From positions 38,610-102,609 of the forward strand of contig DATKZQ010000199.1 in assembly GCA_035527895.1 (NCBI GenBank): 64,000 nucleotides of DNA, given 5' to 3'. Of the stretch, positions 44,415-53,047 are shown in pieces. The DNA is from JADFWK01 sp035527895 (lineage in GTDB: Bacteria > Desulfobacterota > DSM-4660 > Desulfatiglandales > B25-G16). Each line of letters opens with the position of its first letter. Position 1 is the first letter of the stretch. The notes under the pieces are model-generated. The model saw nothing but the letters and a program-made list of their open reading frames with translations. It was not told the origin of the DNA and searched no databases. The translations under genes and the position numbers were made by a program.

Positions 44415-45719
44415 CTATTGAGGGAGTGGGAAAACCACCTCTGCCGTTTTCTTAATGTAAGGATTCTGCTTGTTGTAAACGAGCTCAAGCTCCCAAGGCC
44501 ACTTCTTCCCTTTCACCCACTGGCCTCCTACCAATGGGGTCTCAGAGTAGTTCTTCTCGTTGTATTTTATGTGACCAACGATGGTGTCCATGTTAGTGCT
44601 TGCGATGGCATTCCGGACCTTGTCCTTGTCCAGGGTCTTGGCTCGCTTAAGGGCATCTGCGGCGATCTCAAACCCCGCGTACTTGAAACCTATGGGCTGT
44701 GTCCACGGTCTTCCCTTTTCCTTGGTCCAGAGGTCACAGAGCTCTTTTGCCGTCTGACCCGTCAGCGATGATTTAAATGGGTGATTAGGGCTCCACCAGA
44801 CCTCCGTGGTCAAACCGTTTGGCAGGTTGCCTCCCAGGGCGTTCACATCTGCGGGAAACAGACACGCCTTGGCTATAGTAGCCATCTTGGGAATCAGGCC
44901 CTGCTGGTGGCACTGCTTCCAGGCCGTGCTCCAGTCAGGCGCTATCAAACAACCGGTCAGAATATCTACCTTCTCTTTCTTGAAAAGACTTATGAAGCTG
45001 GTGAAATCTTTATTGAAATAAGGGAATCTGCCGGGATCTATGAACTTGAAGCCAAGCTCTGGAAGTTTTTTGTGGAAAACCGCAGACCATGCAAGCCCAT
45101 CGGGATCGTTGGGGAAAAACCCGCCCACGACCTTGTTCGTTTGGTCGGCGTATTTATTCCACATGCCGGCAAAGATGTCCGTCACCGTATCAACCAGCCA
45201 GAAGGCATGAAAAGACCACTTGTAAGGACCGCCCGTCAGCCACGCCTCTACCGGAGCGTCCAGAGAAATACAGGGCATCTTGTATCTCTCGCACATTGCG
45301 TCCACCGGGTTGACCGTGTCCGGCGTGTGCATGACGACCATCAGGTCAACCTTGTCCTTGAGAATCAGCTTGGAAGTCAGCTCTGCGGCCTTAGTGGGAT
45401 CGCTTTCAGTGTCAACCATCTTCAGCTTAATCGGAACCTTTTTGCCGTACTCTTCAATGAAGATCCCTCCTTGCTCGTTTATGGCCTTAATTGCCATCTC
45501 ATCTGCCCAGGGAGAGGCCTCACCAAAGCCGGCAAGAGGTCCTGTGCTGGGATTGGGATGACCAATCAAAATATGATCTCGTTTGGCAGCCAGGGCCTTT
45601 GTTGCAAAAGAAGGAATCATAGCTGCCGCTCCGAGAGCAGCCCCAGCAGCACCGGTCTTCTTGATAAACTCCCTCCGGGTCAGTCCCTCGCCTTGACGTT
45701 TTTTCTTTTGACTAGACAT
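44415..45719 (-). CDS. Tat-exported branched-chain-type ABC substrate-binding protein 2
   Basis: A 434-residue paralogue of binding protein 1 with a twin-arginine signal (LTRREFIKKTGAAGAALGAA) and the shared DTESDPTKAAELTSKLIL helix. ATG 45719 follows AAAGGGGG at good spacing; the longer frame is rejected. There is no second permease set beside it, so it may feed the livHMGF system at 37-40 kb with a different ligand. Confidence 0.9.
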   Translation of the reverse strand: MSSQKKKRQGEGLTRREFIKKTGAAGAALGAAAMIPSFATKALAAKRDHILIGHPNPSTGPLAGFGEASPWADEMAIKAINEQGGIFIEEYGKKVPIKLKMVDTESDPTKAAELTSKLILKDKVDLMVVMHTPDTVNPVDAMCERYKMPCISLDAPVEAWLTGGPYKWSFHAFWLVDTVTDIFAGMWNKYADQTNKVVGGFFPNDPDGLAWSAVFHKKLPELGFKFIDPGRFPYFNKDFTSFISLFKKEKVDILTGCLIAPDWSTAWKQCHQQGLIPKMATIAKACLFPADVNALGGNLPNGLTTEVWWSPNHPFKSSLTGQTAKELCDLWTKEKGRPWTQPIGFKYAGFEIAADALKRAKTLDKDKVRNAIASTNMDTIVGHIKYNEKNYSETPLVGGQWVKGKKWPWELELVYNKQNPYIKKTAEVVFPLPQ

Positions 45720-46182
45720 ATCAAACCCCCTTTGTAATTTTTGCCCCGATTCATAAGATGAATGAGGCAAGGTTAAAATCCGGTTTTTCAGGTCTTCGAC
45801 TTCGCTCCAGATCTCAAGATGGAAATTTTCTCACCCCCTTTCTGTAAATATGTGTTTCTTCCTGCTTTGATAATGGGTAAACCTTTTCAAAAAGTTTCCC
45901 CCTGCTCAATTAGTCCTCATAAGATACTTTACAGCCCGGTAGACCGCAAGATATAAGATGATTACGAGGATAATTTGTGATAATCTCGCAGTTGTCACTG
46001 GTGACCACGATCTGCTCCTCGAACCGAGCGCCTCCTGACCGGATAATGTTAAAAAAGCCGCTGATCCCTCTATGGCCGAGAGTTGTTTACCACAACCGGC
46101 ACCGGATCGATCTTGAGATGCATGCTACCGCGTGAAGGAAGCGCGGACGACTCTTGTTTCCCTGAGCATGATGATTTGCTGC
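45720..46182. other. Spacer between the ferredoxin gene and binding protein 2
   Basis: About 460 bases. It contains the M24 3' fragment at 45910-46042; the rest shows no gene on either strand. An AT-rich stretch near 45840-45900 may hold the promoter of binding protein 2, but no clear hexamers stand out. Confidence 0.5.
45910..46042 (-). pseudogene. 3'-terminal fragment of an M24-type gene
   Basis: Reading leftwards, SGGARFEEQIVVTSDNCEI and ITNYPRNHLISCGLPGCK end at a TAA (45910-45912). This matches the last 40 residues of the intact M24-family protein at 47906-49162 (ARVEEEIVVTKDGCEI; ITNYPSDHLISCGLPGCE). The match stops abruptly upstream. It is a remnant of a duplicated M24 gene. Confidence 0.85.
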
Positions 46183-46368
46183 CTAAATCTGTTTAATCGC
46201 TCCCCGCAAACAAAATTCAATACATTCTCCGCACTCGACACAGTTTTCGGAAACAACCTCGGCGATTGTGCAATCGTCCTTCTCAACATAAACGATGGCG
46301 TTATTGGGACACATGGAAATGCATGTCCCGCAACCTTCACATTCCTCTGCAACAATCATGACAGGCAT
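46183..46368 (-). CDS. Small 2[4Fe-4S] ferredoxin
   Basis: A 61-residue ferredoxin with CEGCGTCISMCPNNAI and CVECGECIEFCLRGAI. The second motif has Leu instead of Pro after the last Cys. It lies 23 bases downstream of the flavoprotein gene, so it probably supplies or accepts electrons for that flavoprotein, and could also serve the AORs. Confidence 0.9.
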   Translation of the reverse strand: MPVMIVAEECEGCGTCISMCPNNAIVYVEKDDCTIAEVVSENCVECGECIEFCLRGAIKQI

Positions 46369-46391
46369 CCTGATGCTCCAGTTCGTTATAA

Positions 46392-47789
46392 CTAAGGTTT
46401 TTCAGCAGCAGCACTGATGCCGGCGATACGGCCAAAGGTCATCGAGTAGCAGATCATGGTTCCGCACAGATAGGAGCCCTCGCTGAAGAGACCCCCCTGA
46501 CATTCTCCGGCGACATATAATCCGGGAACAACATTGCCGCTATAGTCTAATGCCTGCGACTCTGGATTGGTTTTCAAGCCACCCTTGTAAGAAGTAAAGC
46601 AATCCATCAGTTTAATGCCATAGAATGGAGGCTTTTCTATCTTGACTGGCGGTATTTTATGGGGACCCATGAGCAATTTTTTGCCGAACTTGGTGTCGTA
46701 TCCGTTTTGGTCGATATCATCATTATATTCTTTTATCCCTTCGACCAGCTTTTCCGGTTCAATACCCAGCTGCGTTGCCAGTCCTTCGATCGTGTCATCT
46801 TGGAACTCTTTAAAAATCTCCCAGTTTACCAGATGGATCATGTCCCGAATGACACTATCATATATCGTAAATACGAATTCACCTTCCTGGGCAAAGGATG
46901 ATTCACCCAAATCGGGGAATATCTTCAGGCATTCATTGACATATCGCTTGCCTTGCATGTTGACGAATATGGAGCCGCATAAGGTGTGGTGCAGCGTGAT
47001 GGCATCAGGGATTTTTGTAACCGCGTCCATCGGGATAGACGGCATTGCCGCGGTCCCAATGTGGCTTGTGGCCACGCCGACGCTCATGGCCATTTTTATT
47101 CCTTCGCCGGTATGGCCTTTCATGGTGGGAAGACAACGCTTGGCATATTCCTCTCCCCTGAATTCGGTGACCATCTTGGGATTGTTGCCGAAACCGCCCG
47201 AAGCGATAATGACGGCCTTGTTTGCCTTACAGTTAACTGTTTTTCCACCGCTTTCCGCCTTAACACCGACGACCCTCTTTTTAGTTGTGTCCACATACAG
47301 CTGAACGGCCCTGTGTTTAAATTTGATGTCAGCACCATTCTCCTTGGCTCCCTTTTCAAGGAGTTTTAGAAGTTGCGGCCCGCCGCCGACAAAATAGTGT
47401 GCACGTGCTATACTAGCGCCGGGCAGGATCCATACCTCAAGAGGTTCATATCCCAATCCGACAATCAATTCGTAGGTATCCAAATGGTTATCCACAAATT
47501 TGCGCCACATGACCGGATCGCCCTTGCACTGCTCCAGACCATCCTTGTAATATCCATCCGGAGAATCCTCCGTGCCCTGCGCCTTTTGAAATGGACTACC
47601 GGCAAAATTAATGTTACCGGCACAGACAGAGAGACTTCCGTTGGGCGATGGAGCTTGTTCCAGGACCACGACCTTTGCCCCGGCCTTTCTTGCTTCAATG
47701 GCAGCACACAATCCGGCAGTGCCGGCCCCAATAATGACGATATCCGATTCAACATCCCATTCTTTTGGTAGAATAACTTCGTTAAACAT
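46392..47789 (-). CDS. FAD-dependent flavoprotein (fumarate reductase / 3-ketosteroid dehydrogenase type)
   Basis: A 465-residue flavoprotein. The FAD-binding motif is SDIVIIGAGTAGLCAAIEARKAGA, and the C-terminal FAD strand is GLYVAGECQGGLFSEGSYLC with MTFGRIAG. The middle carries the fumarate-reductase-like capping domain. Members add or remove hydrogen across a double bond next to a carbonyl. With the ferredoxin next to it, this is a candidate enoate- or ring-reducing (or dehydrogenating) enzyme for an aromatic-derived intermediate. AAGGAGG precedes ATG 47789. Confidence 0.85.
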   Translation of the reverse strand: MFNEVILPKEWDVESDIVIIGAGTAGLCAAIEARKAGAKVVVLEQAPSPNGSLSVCAGNINFAGSPFQKAQGTEDSPDGYYKDGLEQCKGDPVMWRKFVDNHLDTYELIVGLGYEPLEVWILPGASIARAHYFVGGGPQLLKLLEKGAKENGADIKFKHRAVQLYVDTTKKRVVGVKAESGGKTVNCKANKAVIIASGGFGNNPKMVTEFRGEEYAKRCLPTMKGHTGEGIKMAMSVGVATSHIGTAAMPSIPMDAVTKIPDAITLHHTLCGSIFVNMQGKRYVNECLKIFPDLGESSFAQEGEFVFTIYDSVIRDMIHLVNWEIFKEFQDDTIEGLATQLGIEPEKLVEGIKEYNDDIDQNGYDTKFGKKLLMGPHKIPPVKIEKPPFYGIKLMDCFTSYKGGLKTNPESQALDYSGNVVPGLYVAGECQGGLFSEGSYLCGTMICYSMTFGRIAGISAAAEKP

Positions 47790-47905
47790 GGCAATATCCT
47801 CCTTCTTTTTGTTTGAATAGAAAAATGAATACCTTAGGCTAAGATTTCCTACTCGATATTTTCCATGAAATCTCCACTCGCGTTCGTAGCATCAGTGTTT
47901 TTGAA

Positions 47906-49162
47906 TTAATATACCTCACAGCCCGGGAGGCCACACGAGATCAGGTGGTCACTGGGATAATTGGTTATGATCTCACAACCATCCTTGGTAACCACAATCT
48001 CTTCCTCGACTCGCGCTGCCCCTGAGCCGTCCTCCGCCCCGCACCAGCATTCGACGGCAAAGGTCATGCCCTCCTTGAATTCAGTTGGGTGATCGAATGA
48101 AAAGCGGCGAGAGAGAATAGGCCGCTCCCAGAGACTCAAACCGATACCGTGGCCGTACTGGAGCAAGAAGGCCTCATCTTCATTGCGGTACCCGAACTCC
48201 TCCGCTTTCGGCCAAACCCCGGCTACATCTGCAGTGGTCGCCCCGGGCTTGATGACATCAATCCCATCGGACAGCCACCTAGAACAGGTCTCATAGGCTT
48301 CAATCTGGTACTTGTTCGGCTTACCGCAAATGAAGGTTCGGTAGTAGCAGGTCCGATAACCGTTGAAGGCATGCATCAAGTCCAAGAAAACCATATCACC
48401 GGGCTGGATAATCCGGTCGGAAAAGGTATGGGAGTGAGGCTTGCCCCGCGCGCCAGAGACGGAATTGACACATTCGACCCTCTCAGCGCCGAGAAGAAAT
48501 AGCTTGTCGTTAGCCAGCGCAACCAGTTCATGCTCTCGCGTGCCCGGACGGATGGCCCGCGCGATATCCTCATACACTGCATCTACCATACCGGCGGCCT
48601 GTTTGAGCAACTCGATTTCGTCTGCGGTCTTTACCTCCCGTGCATCGAGCATGGCCTGCTGGCCGTCGACCACCTCAATCCCCTCCTTCTCTAAGGCCCG
48701 CAGCATGGGCAATTCCATGATGTCAACACCGAGCGGTTCTTTCTCAATACCGTAGTCGGTTAACACGCGCTTGATTTGCTTTGCGAAGCCATCCTCAACC
48801 TTCATGGCCGGAGGAAGGGCACCGAGCATGGTGCTAATGGGTATCTCCATGCGCTCTTCCATCCACGGAGAACTAATCCGTTTAGCCGGTACGGCCGGAT
48901 CAAAGAGGAAGGAGCCGCCTTCGCAAGGGCACAGGGCATACCTGTTCATCTTGTCCCTGCACCACTCGCCGATATGGGTTCCGGTAATGTAACGGATATT
49001 GTCAAAATTAAAACACAAAACAGCGCCCAGGCCTGTCGCCTTTACCGAGGCCTGGGCCTTTTCGAATCGCTCCTTAATGAGGCGCGGGAAATCAACGCCG
49101 GCCTCCCAGTCAGTGGCCATGGTTCCCCATGTAGCAGTTGCATGCGGTCTGTTGTACTCCAT
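47906..49162 (-). CDS. M24-family (creatinase/aminopeptidase fold) protein with an altered metal site
   Basis: A 418-residue pita-bread-fold protein. Of the five metal ligands of M24 peptidases, the first Asp (LDLMHAF), the His (QYGHGIGL), and both Glu (FAVECWCG; VEEEIVV) are present, but the second Asp is a Cys (GYRTCYYRTF; codon 48347-48349). It may therefore work like metal-free members such as creatinase, or bind metal differently; other non-peptidase members of the fold include DMSP lyase DddP. ATG 49162 is placed six bases after AGGAGG. Located upstream of the flavoprotein and ferredoxin genes. Confidence 0.83.
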   Translation of the reverse strand: MEYNRPHATATWGTMATDWEAGVDFPRLIKERFEKAQASVKATGLGAVLCFNFDNIRYITGTHIGEWCRDKMNRYALCPCEGGSFLFDPAVPAKRISSPWMEERMEIPISTMLGALPPAMKVEDGFAKQIKRVLTDYGIEKEPLGVDIMELPMLRALEKEGIEVVDGQQAMLDAREVKTADEIELLKQAAGMVDAVYEDIARAIRPGTREHELVALANDKLFLLGAERVECVNSVSGARGKPHSHTFSDRIIQPGDMVFLDLMHAFNGYRTCYYRTFICGKPNKYQIEAYETCSRWLSDGIDVIKPGATTADVAGVWPKAEEFGYRNEDEAFLLQYGHGIGLSLWERPILSRRFSFDHPTEFKEGMTFAVECWCGAEDGSGAARVEEEIVVTKDGCEIITNYPSDHLISCGLPGCEVY

Positions 49163-49291
49163 CATCAACCTCCTGAGGGATTGCGCCCTCTTCACTATAT
49201 TCTATATTTTATATACCCTCCGCCACAGGCGTTCAAGTCAAAAATCCGGTTTGAAAAAGGCCGCAGCCGCGCAACAACCTGATCAATCGGT

Positions 49292-50689
49292 TCACGAGGG
49301 CTTCTTTGGCGAGTCAATGGCGAGGCCGCTCCAATCCATGGCAGCCTCCATAACCGTCTCGCTGAGGGTCGGGTGAGGCCTGACCGCCTCGGCCAGCTCC
49401 TCCACTACCGACTCCGTACTCATAGCCAAAACCGACTCACCGATGAGATCAGTGGCATGGGGGCCCATAATATGAAAACCGAGCACCTCACCGGTTTCGG
49501 TGTCGCCGATGATCTTGGCAAAACCGGCCACGCTTCCCAAGGCCTGAGCCGCCGCGCTGTTCATGAACGGGAACTTGCCAACCTTGACAGGCCGGCCGGT
49601 GGCCCGAGCCTCTTCCTCGGTCAGGCCAACGGCACCTATCTCCGTAAAACCCCAGATGCAGCGAGGGATCCGCTCCGGCTTGACTTCTTTGCTCGCCCCC
49701 AGAATGCTGGCCACGGCAGCCTCGGCCTCTGCCGAGGCCTTGTGGGCGAGCATCATTCCACCGATAAGGTCACCGATCGCATACACGCCAGGCAGGTTGG
49801 TCTCAAGCCGTTCGTTGGTCTTCACGAAAGGCCCGTCGGTTATCAGACCGAGCTTAGCCGGATCGACCCCATCCAAAACCGGCGCCCGGCCCGTGGCTAC
49901 CAGGACCCGGTCCGCCCTGAGGCCCTGTGTGCCATTGCCCCGATCTCGGAAGGTCACCTCGACTTCATCTCCGCGGATCGCAATCTCCTGAAGCTCGGCC
50001 CCGAGATGGGTCTTGACCCCCCGCTGATCGAAAAGCCTGCGCATTGCCCGCCTGATCTCCTCGTCCTCGGTGGTAAGGATATCGGAGAGCACCTCGAGCA
50101 CGGTTACCTCGCTGCCCAGGGTCCGGTAGATTCCGGTCATCTCCACGCCGATCACCCCGCCACCCACAATAATCACCCTGCCGGGAATATCGTCGGAATC
50201 GAGGGCCTCATCCGTGGTTTGGATATAGTGGCCGTCTACTTCAATGAAACCCGGCACCGCCGGTCTGGAGCCCATCGCCAAGATCACGGCTCGTGCTTGG
50301 TGTTCTTTGCTGAACCCATTTGCCCGGCGCACCCTTATGTGTCCCGGGGCGATCAACTCACCGAAGCCTTGAGCCACCTCGATGCCATAGCTCTCCATAA
50401 TCTTCTCGAGCCCGTCTACGAGCGATTTGACCACCTGTCGCTTGCGGGCTACCATCTTGCTCGGATCGATCGAAAGCGTCTCTGCGCCCGTTATCACCTG
50501 TGATGTTTTCGCCGCTTCGAGGACCTTACCGTCGTAGAAAAAGCATTTGGTGGGTATGCAGCCCCGATTCAAGCAGGTCCCGCCAAGTGAATCCTTCTCA
50601 ACCAAAAGCACTTTCAGGCCCTGCTGGGCACCCCGTATGGCCGCCACATAGCCGCCGGGCCCTCCGCCGATAACTGCCACATCGTACAT
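49292..50689 (-). CDS. lpdA: Dihydrolipoyl dehydrogenase (E3)
   Basis: A 465-residue flavoprotein with FAD motif VAVIGGGPGGYVAAIRGAQ, redox-active disulfide GGTCLNRGCIPTK, NAD motif VIIVGGGVIGVEMTG and the C-terminal His-Pro-x-x-Ser dimer motif RPHPTLSETV. It reoxidises the lipoyl arm of the complex encoded upstream. ATG 50689 with GGAGG is preferred to a GTG seven codons earlier. Confidence 0.94.
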   Translation of the reverse strand: MYDVAVIGGGPGGYVAAIRGAQQGLKVLLVEKDSLGGTCLNRGCIPTKCFFYDGKVLEAAKTSQVITGAETLSIDPSKMVARKRQVVKSLVDGLEKIMESYGIEVAQGFGELIAPGHIRVRRANGFSKEHQARAVILAMGSRPAVPGFIEVDGHYIQTTDEALDSDDIPGRVIIVGGGVIGVEMTGIYRTLGSEVTVLEVLSDILTTEDEEIRRAMRRLFDQRGVKTHLGAELQEIAIRGDEVEVTFRDRGNGTQGLRADRVLVATGRAPVLDGVDPAKLGLITDGPFVKTNERLETNLPGVYAIGDLIGGMMLAHKASAEAEAAVASILGASKEVKPERIPRCIWGFTEIGAVGLTEEEARATGRPVKVGKFPFMNSAAAQALGSVAGFAKIIGDTETGEVLGFHIMGPHATDLIGESVLAMSTESVVEELAEAVRPHPTLSETVMEAAMDWSGLAIDSPKKPS

Positions 50690-50706
50690 CGCTCCCTCCG
50701 ATCCGC

Positions 50707-52050
50707 TCACAGATTAAGGAACGTGAAGGCCGGGCGCTCGAGTTTCCACTTCAGGTTCTGAAGAAAATCGGCTGCTACGGCACCATCAATGATCCTATGG
50801 TCTACCGAAAGACCGAAGGTGACAACCTTCTTCCCTTTGACAGCCCCATCAACGAGGATAAGCTCCTCCCTTGTTTTACCAATGGTCAGAATGCCGCTCT
50901 GGGGGGGATTCAAGATGGCGGTAAAAGAGGTGATGTCATACTGGGCGAGGCTCGAGACCGTGAAGGTACCTCGTTCGATCTCATCCATGGAGAGCTTGCC
51001 GATCCGAGCGCGCTGGACCAGGTCTGTCCGCTGCCGGACGATCTCGGCAAGGCCAATTTTATCTGTATGGGCAATGGCGGGAACGATCAAACCGCTGGCG
51101 AGGGCAACGGCAAGCCCGATATTCACATCGGGCAAGATATGGATCTCCTGACCCTTGGCGGTGGCATTAAGAAGGGGGAAGTCCAGGATATTCAGGGCTA
51201 CCGCCTTGATGATCAGATCATTGATGGAAAAGCGCGTGCCGTATTTCCTTTCGAAATCCGGGAGGATGTCCTCTCTCAGGTTGAGCAGTGGCTCCATCCA
51301 AACGTCGGTGAAGAAGTAGATGTGCGGCGCGGTGACAGCGCTTTCGGACATCCGCCGTGCAATAACCTGCCGCATGGTGTCCATGGGGATAACCGTGCCG
51401 AGTCGGGGAGCGGCTGCTTCCTCGACCGCCCGCTCCACATCGGCTCGCATGATCTTGCCGCGGATACCGGTGCCCGCGACCCCCTCCAGGGGCACGGCCT
51501 CTTTTTCGGCGAGCCGCCGGGCAAGGGTTGAGACCTTGACCGAAGGCTCAACCCCAACCTTCAATCTAGTCTCAACATCACGGAGGAGAATCACTCCCTC
51601 CGGTCCGGTGCCGGAGAAAGTTTCCAGGTTGAGACCCTTATCTCGTGCCAGCTTTCTCGCGGCAGGCACTGCCTTAATCGGTCCTTCAGGGGGAGTTGAG
51701 GCCATGTGCAGGGAAGCGGCAGCAGCTATCTGCTCAGCACCTATGGGGGCTTCGATCTCGGCCGGTGGGACTTCCACAGATGGCGCCAGGTAGCGGGCCG
51801 GCACCTCCTCACCGGGTTCTGTGATAACTGCAACGGGCGTGAGCACCGGCACCTCCACACCAGCAGGAACCATGATCTTTGCAAGGATTCCCGATGCCGG
51901 AGACTCAACCTCGGTTGTCACCTTTTCAGTCTCGACAATGAAAATGATCTCCCCTTTCTCAACGGGATCTCCCTCTTTCTTCAACCACTCGACTATCTTA
52001 CCCCTCTCCACGGTAATGCCGAGCATGGGGACAACAACTTCAGTAGCCAC
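50707..52050 (-). CDS. Dihydrolipoyl acyltransferase (E2) with two peripheral-subunit-binding domains
   Basis: A 447-residue E2 core protein. Residues 1-78 are a lipoyl domain with the lipoylated Lys in ETEKVTTEVESPASG. Two E1/E3-binding domains follow: VPAARKLARDKGLNLETF (about 128-165) and VSTLARRLAEKEAVPLEG (about 173-210). The acyltransferase domain ends with the catalytic HRIIDGA motif. GTG start at 52050. Having two binding domains is unusual for bacterial E2 proteins. It works with the E1 subunits encoded directly upstream. Confidence 0.92.
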   Translation of the reverse strand: MATEVVVPMLGITVERGKIVEWLKKEGDPVEKGEIIFIVETEKVTTEVESPASGILAKIMVPAGVEVPVLTPVAVITEPGEEVPARYLAPSVEVPPAEIEAPIGAEQIAAAASLHMASTPPEGPIKAVPAARKLARDKGLNLETFSGTGPEGVILLRDVETRLKVGVEPSVKVSTLARRLAEKEAVPLEGVAGTGIRGKIMRADVERAVEEAAAPRLGTVIPMDTMRQVIARRMSESAVTAPHIYFFTDVWMEPLLNLREDILPDFERKYGTRFSINDLIIKAVALNILDFPLLNATAKGQEIHILPDVNIGLAVALASGLIVPAIAHTDKIGLAEIVRQRTDLVQRARIGKLSMDEIERGTFTVSSLAQYDITSFTAILNPPQSGILTIGKTREELILVDGAVKGKKVVTFGLSVDHRIIDGAVAADFLQNLKWKLERPAFTFLNL

Positions 52051-52066
52051 AGGTCATTCTCCTTTC

Positions 52067-53047
52067 TCAGGCGTATTCCATCAAACGTTTGATTGCCGGC
52101 ACCAGATCTTTAACGTCGGGTATATAGGCCTGCTCTAAAGGCGGCGAGAAAGGAACCGGAGTATCAGGAGAGCACACCCGAGCCACGGGCGCCTTCAGGT
52201 AGTATATCGCCTCCTCAGCCACCATGGCCGAGATCTCGGCTGCTACACCGCAGGTCTTGTGGCCTTCATCAGCTACGAGGAGCCTGCCGGTCTTCTTGAC
52301 CGACTCGAGGATAGTTGCCCTGTCCAGTGGCACGAGTGTTCTTGGGTCAACGATTTCCACGTCGATCCCCTCTTTGGCTGCCTCTTCGGCTGCATTCAAG
52401 GAACGAAGCACCATTGCATGAGTAGCAACGATAGTCAGGTCCCTCCCCTCCCGTTTGATCTCGGCCTGGCCAAAGGGGATCGTATAGCTTTCCTCAGGAA
52501 CATCGCCTTTTTCAACATAGAGTTTCTTATGTTCTACGAAGACGACCGGGTTGTCATTCTTAATGGCCTCTATCATCAGACCCTTTGCGTCATAAGGGGT
52601 TGACGGTACAGCCACGTACAATCCCGGAATGTGCATGAAAAGGGCATGAAAACTCTGGGAGTGTTGGGCGGCTGTGCCCCTGCCCGCTCCGATGTTGATC
52701 CGGAGCACCATGGGAACCTTGCCCCTCCCTCCGAACATGTAGTGCATCTTTGCCATCTGGTTGATGATCATATCCATACATACCGTAGTGAAATCGATGA
52801 ACATGATCTCGACAACCGGTCGCATTCCGGTCAGGGCAGCCCCTACCGAGGCACCGGTGAATCCGGCCTCGGCAATGGGCGTATCAATCACTCGTTCAGG
52901 TCCAAATTCATTCAGCAACCCTGCGGTAACTTGGAAAACACCGCCATATACCCCAATATCTTCTCCGAGCAGGATCACCCGCTCATCCTCCTTCATGCAC
53001 TGTCTCAAAGCCTCATTGATCGCCTGGGCATACGTTAATTCTCTCAT
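52067..53047 (-). CDS. 2-oxoacid/acetoin dehydrogenase E1 beta subunit
   Basis: A 326-residue transketolase-like beta subunit (VILLGEDIGVYGGVFQVTAGL; DTPIAEAGFTGASVGAA; PRTLVPLDRATILESVKKTG). It resembles AcoB-type subunits. Its start overlaps the E1 alpha stop. Together they decarboxylate or cleave a 2-oxo substrate and hand the acyl group to E2. Confidence 0.92.
   Translation of the reverse strand: MRELTYAQAINEALRQCMKEDERVILLGEDIGVYGGVFQVTAGLLNEFGPERVIDTPIAEAGFTGASVGAALTGMRPVVEIMFIDFTTVCMDMIINQMAKMHYMFGGRGKVPMVLRINIGAGRGTAAQHSQSFHALFMHIPGLYVAVPSTPYDAKGLMIEAIKNDNPVVFVEHKKLYVEKGDVPEESYTIPFGQAEIKREGRDLTIVATHAMVLRSLNAAEEAAKEGIDVEIVDPRTLVPLDRATILESVKKTGRLLVADEGHKTCGVAAEISAMVAEEAIYYLKAPVARVCSPDTPVPFSPPLEQAYIPDVKDLVPAIKRLMEYA

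Noticed and set aside
44781..45737. 318-codon open frame antisense to binding protein 2
   Set aside because: The opposite strand encodes a clear Tat-exported binding protein; this frame is a codon-bias shadow.
49373..50503. 376-codon open frame antisense to the E3 gene
   Set aside because: It lies wholly opposite a gene with all E3 motifs; the translation is rich in His, Arg and Gly with no family resemblance.
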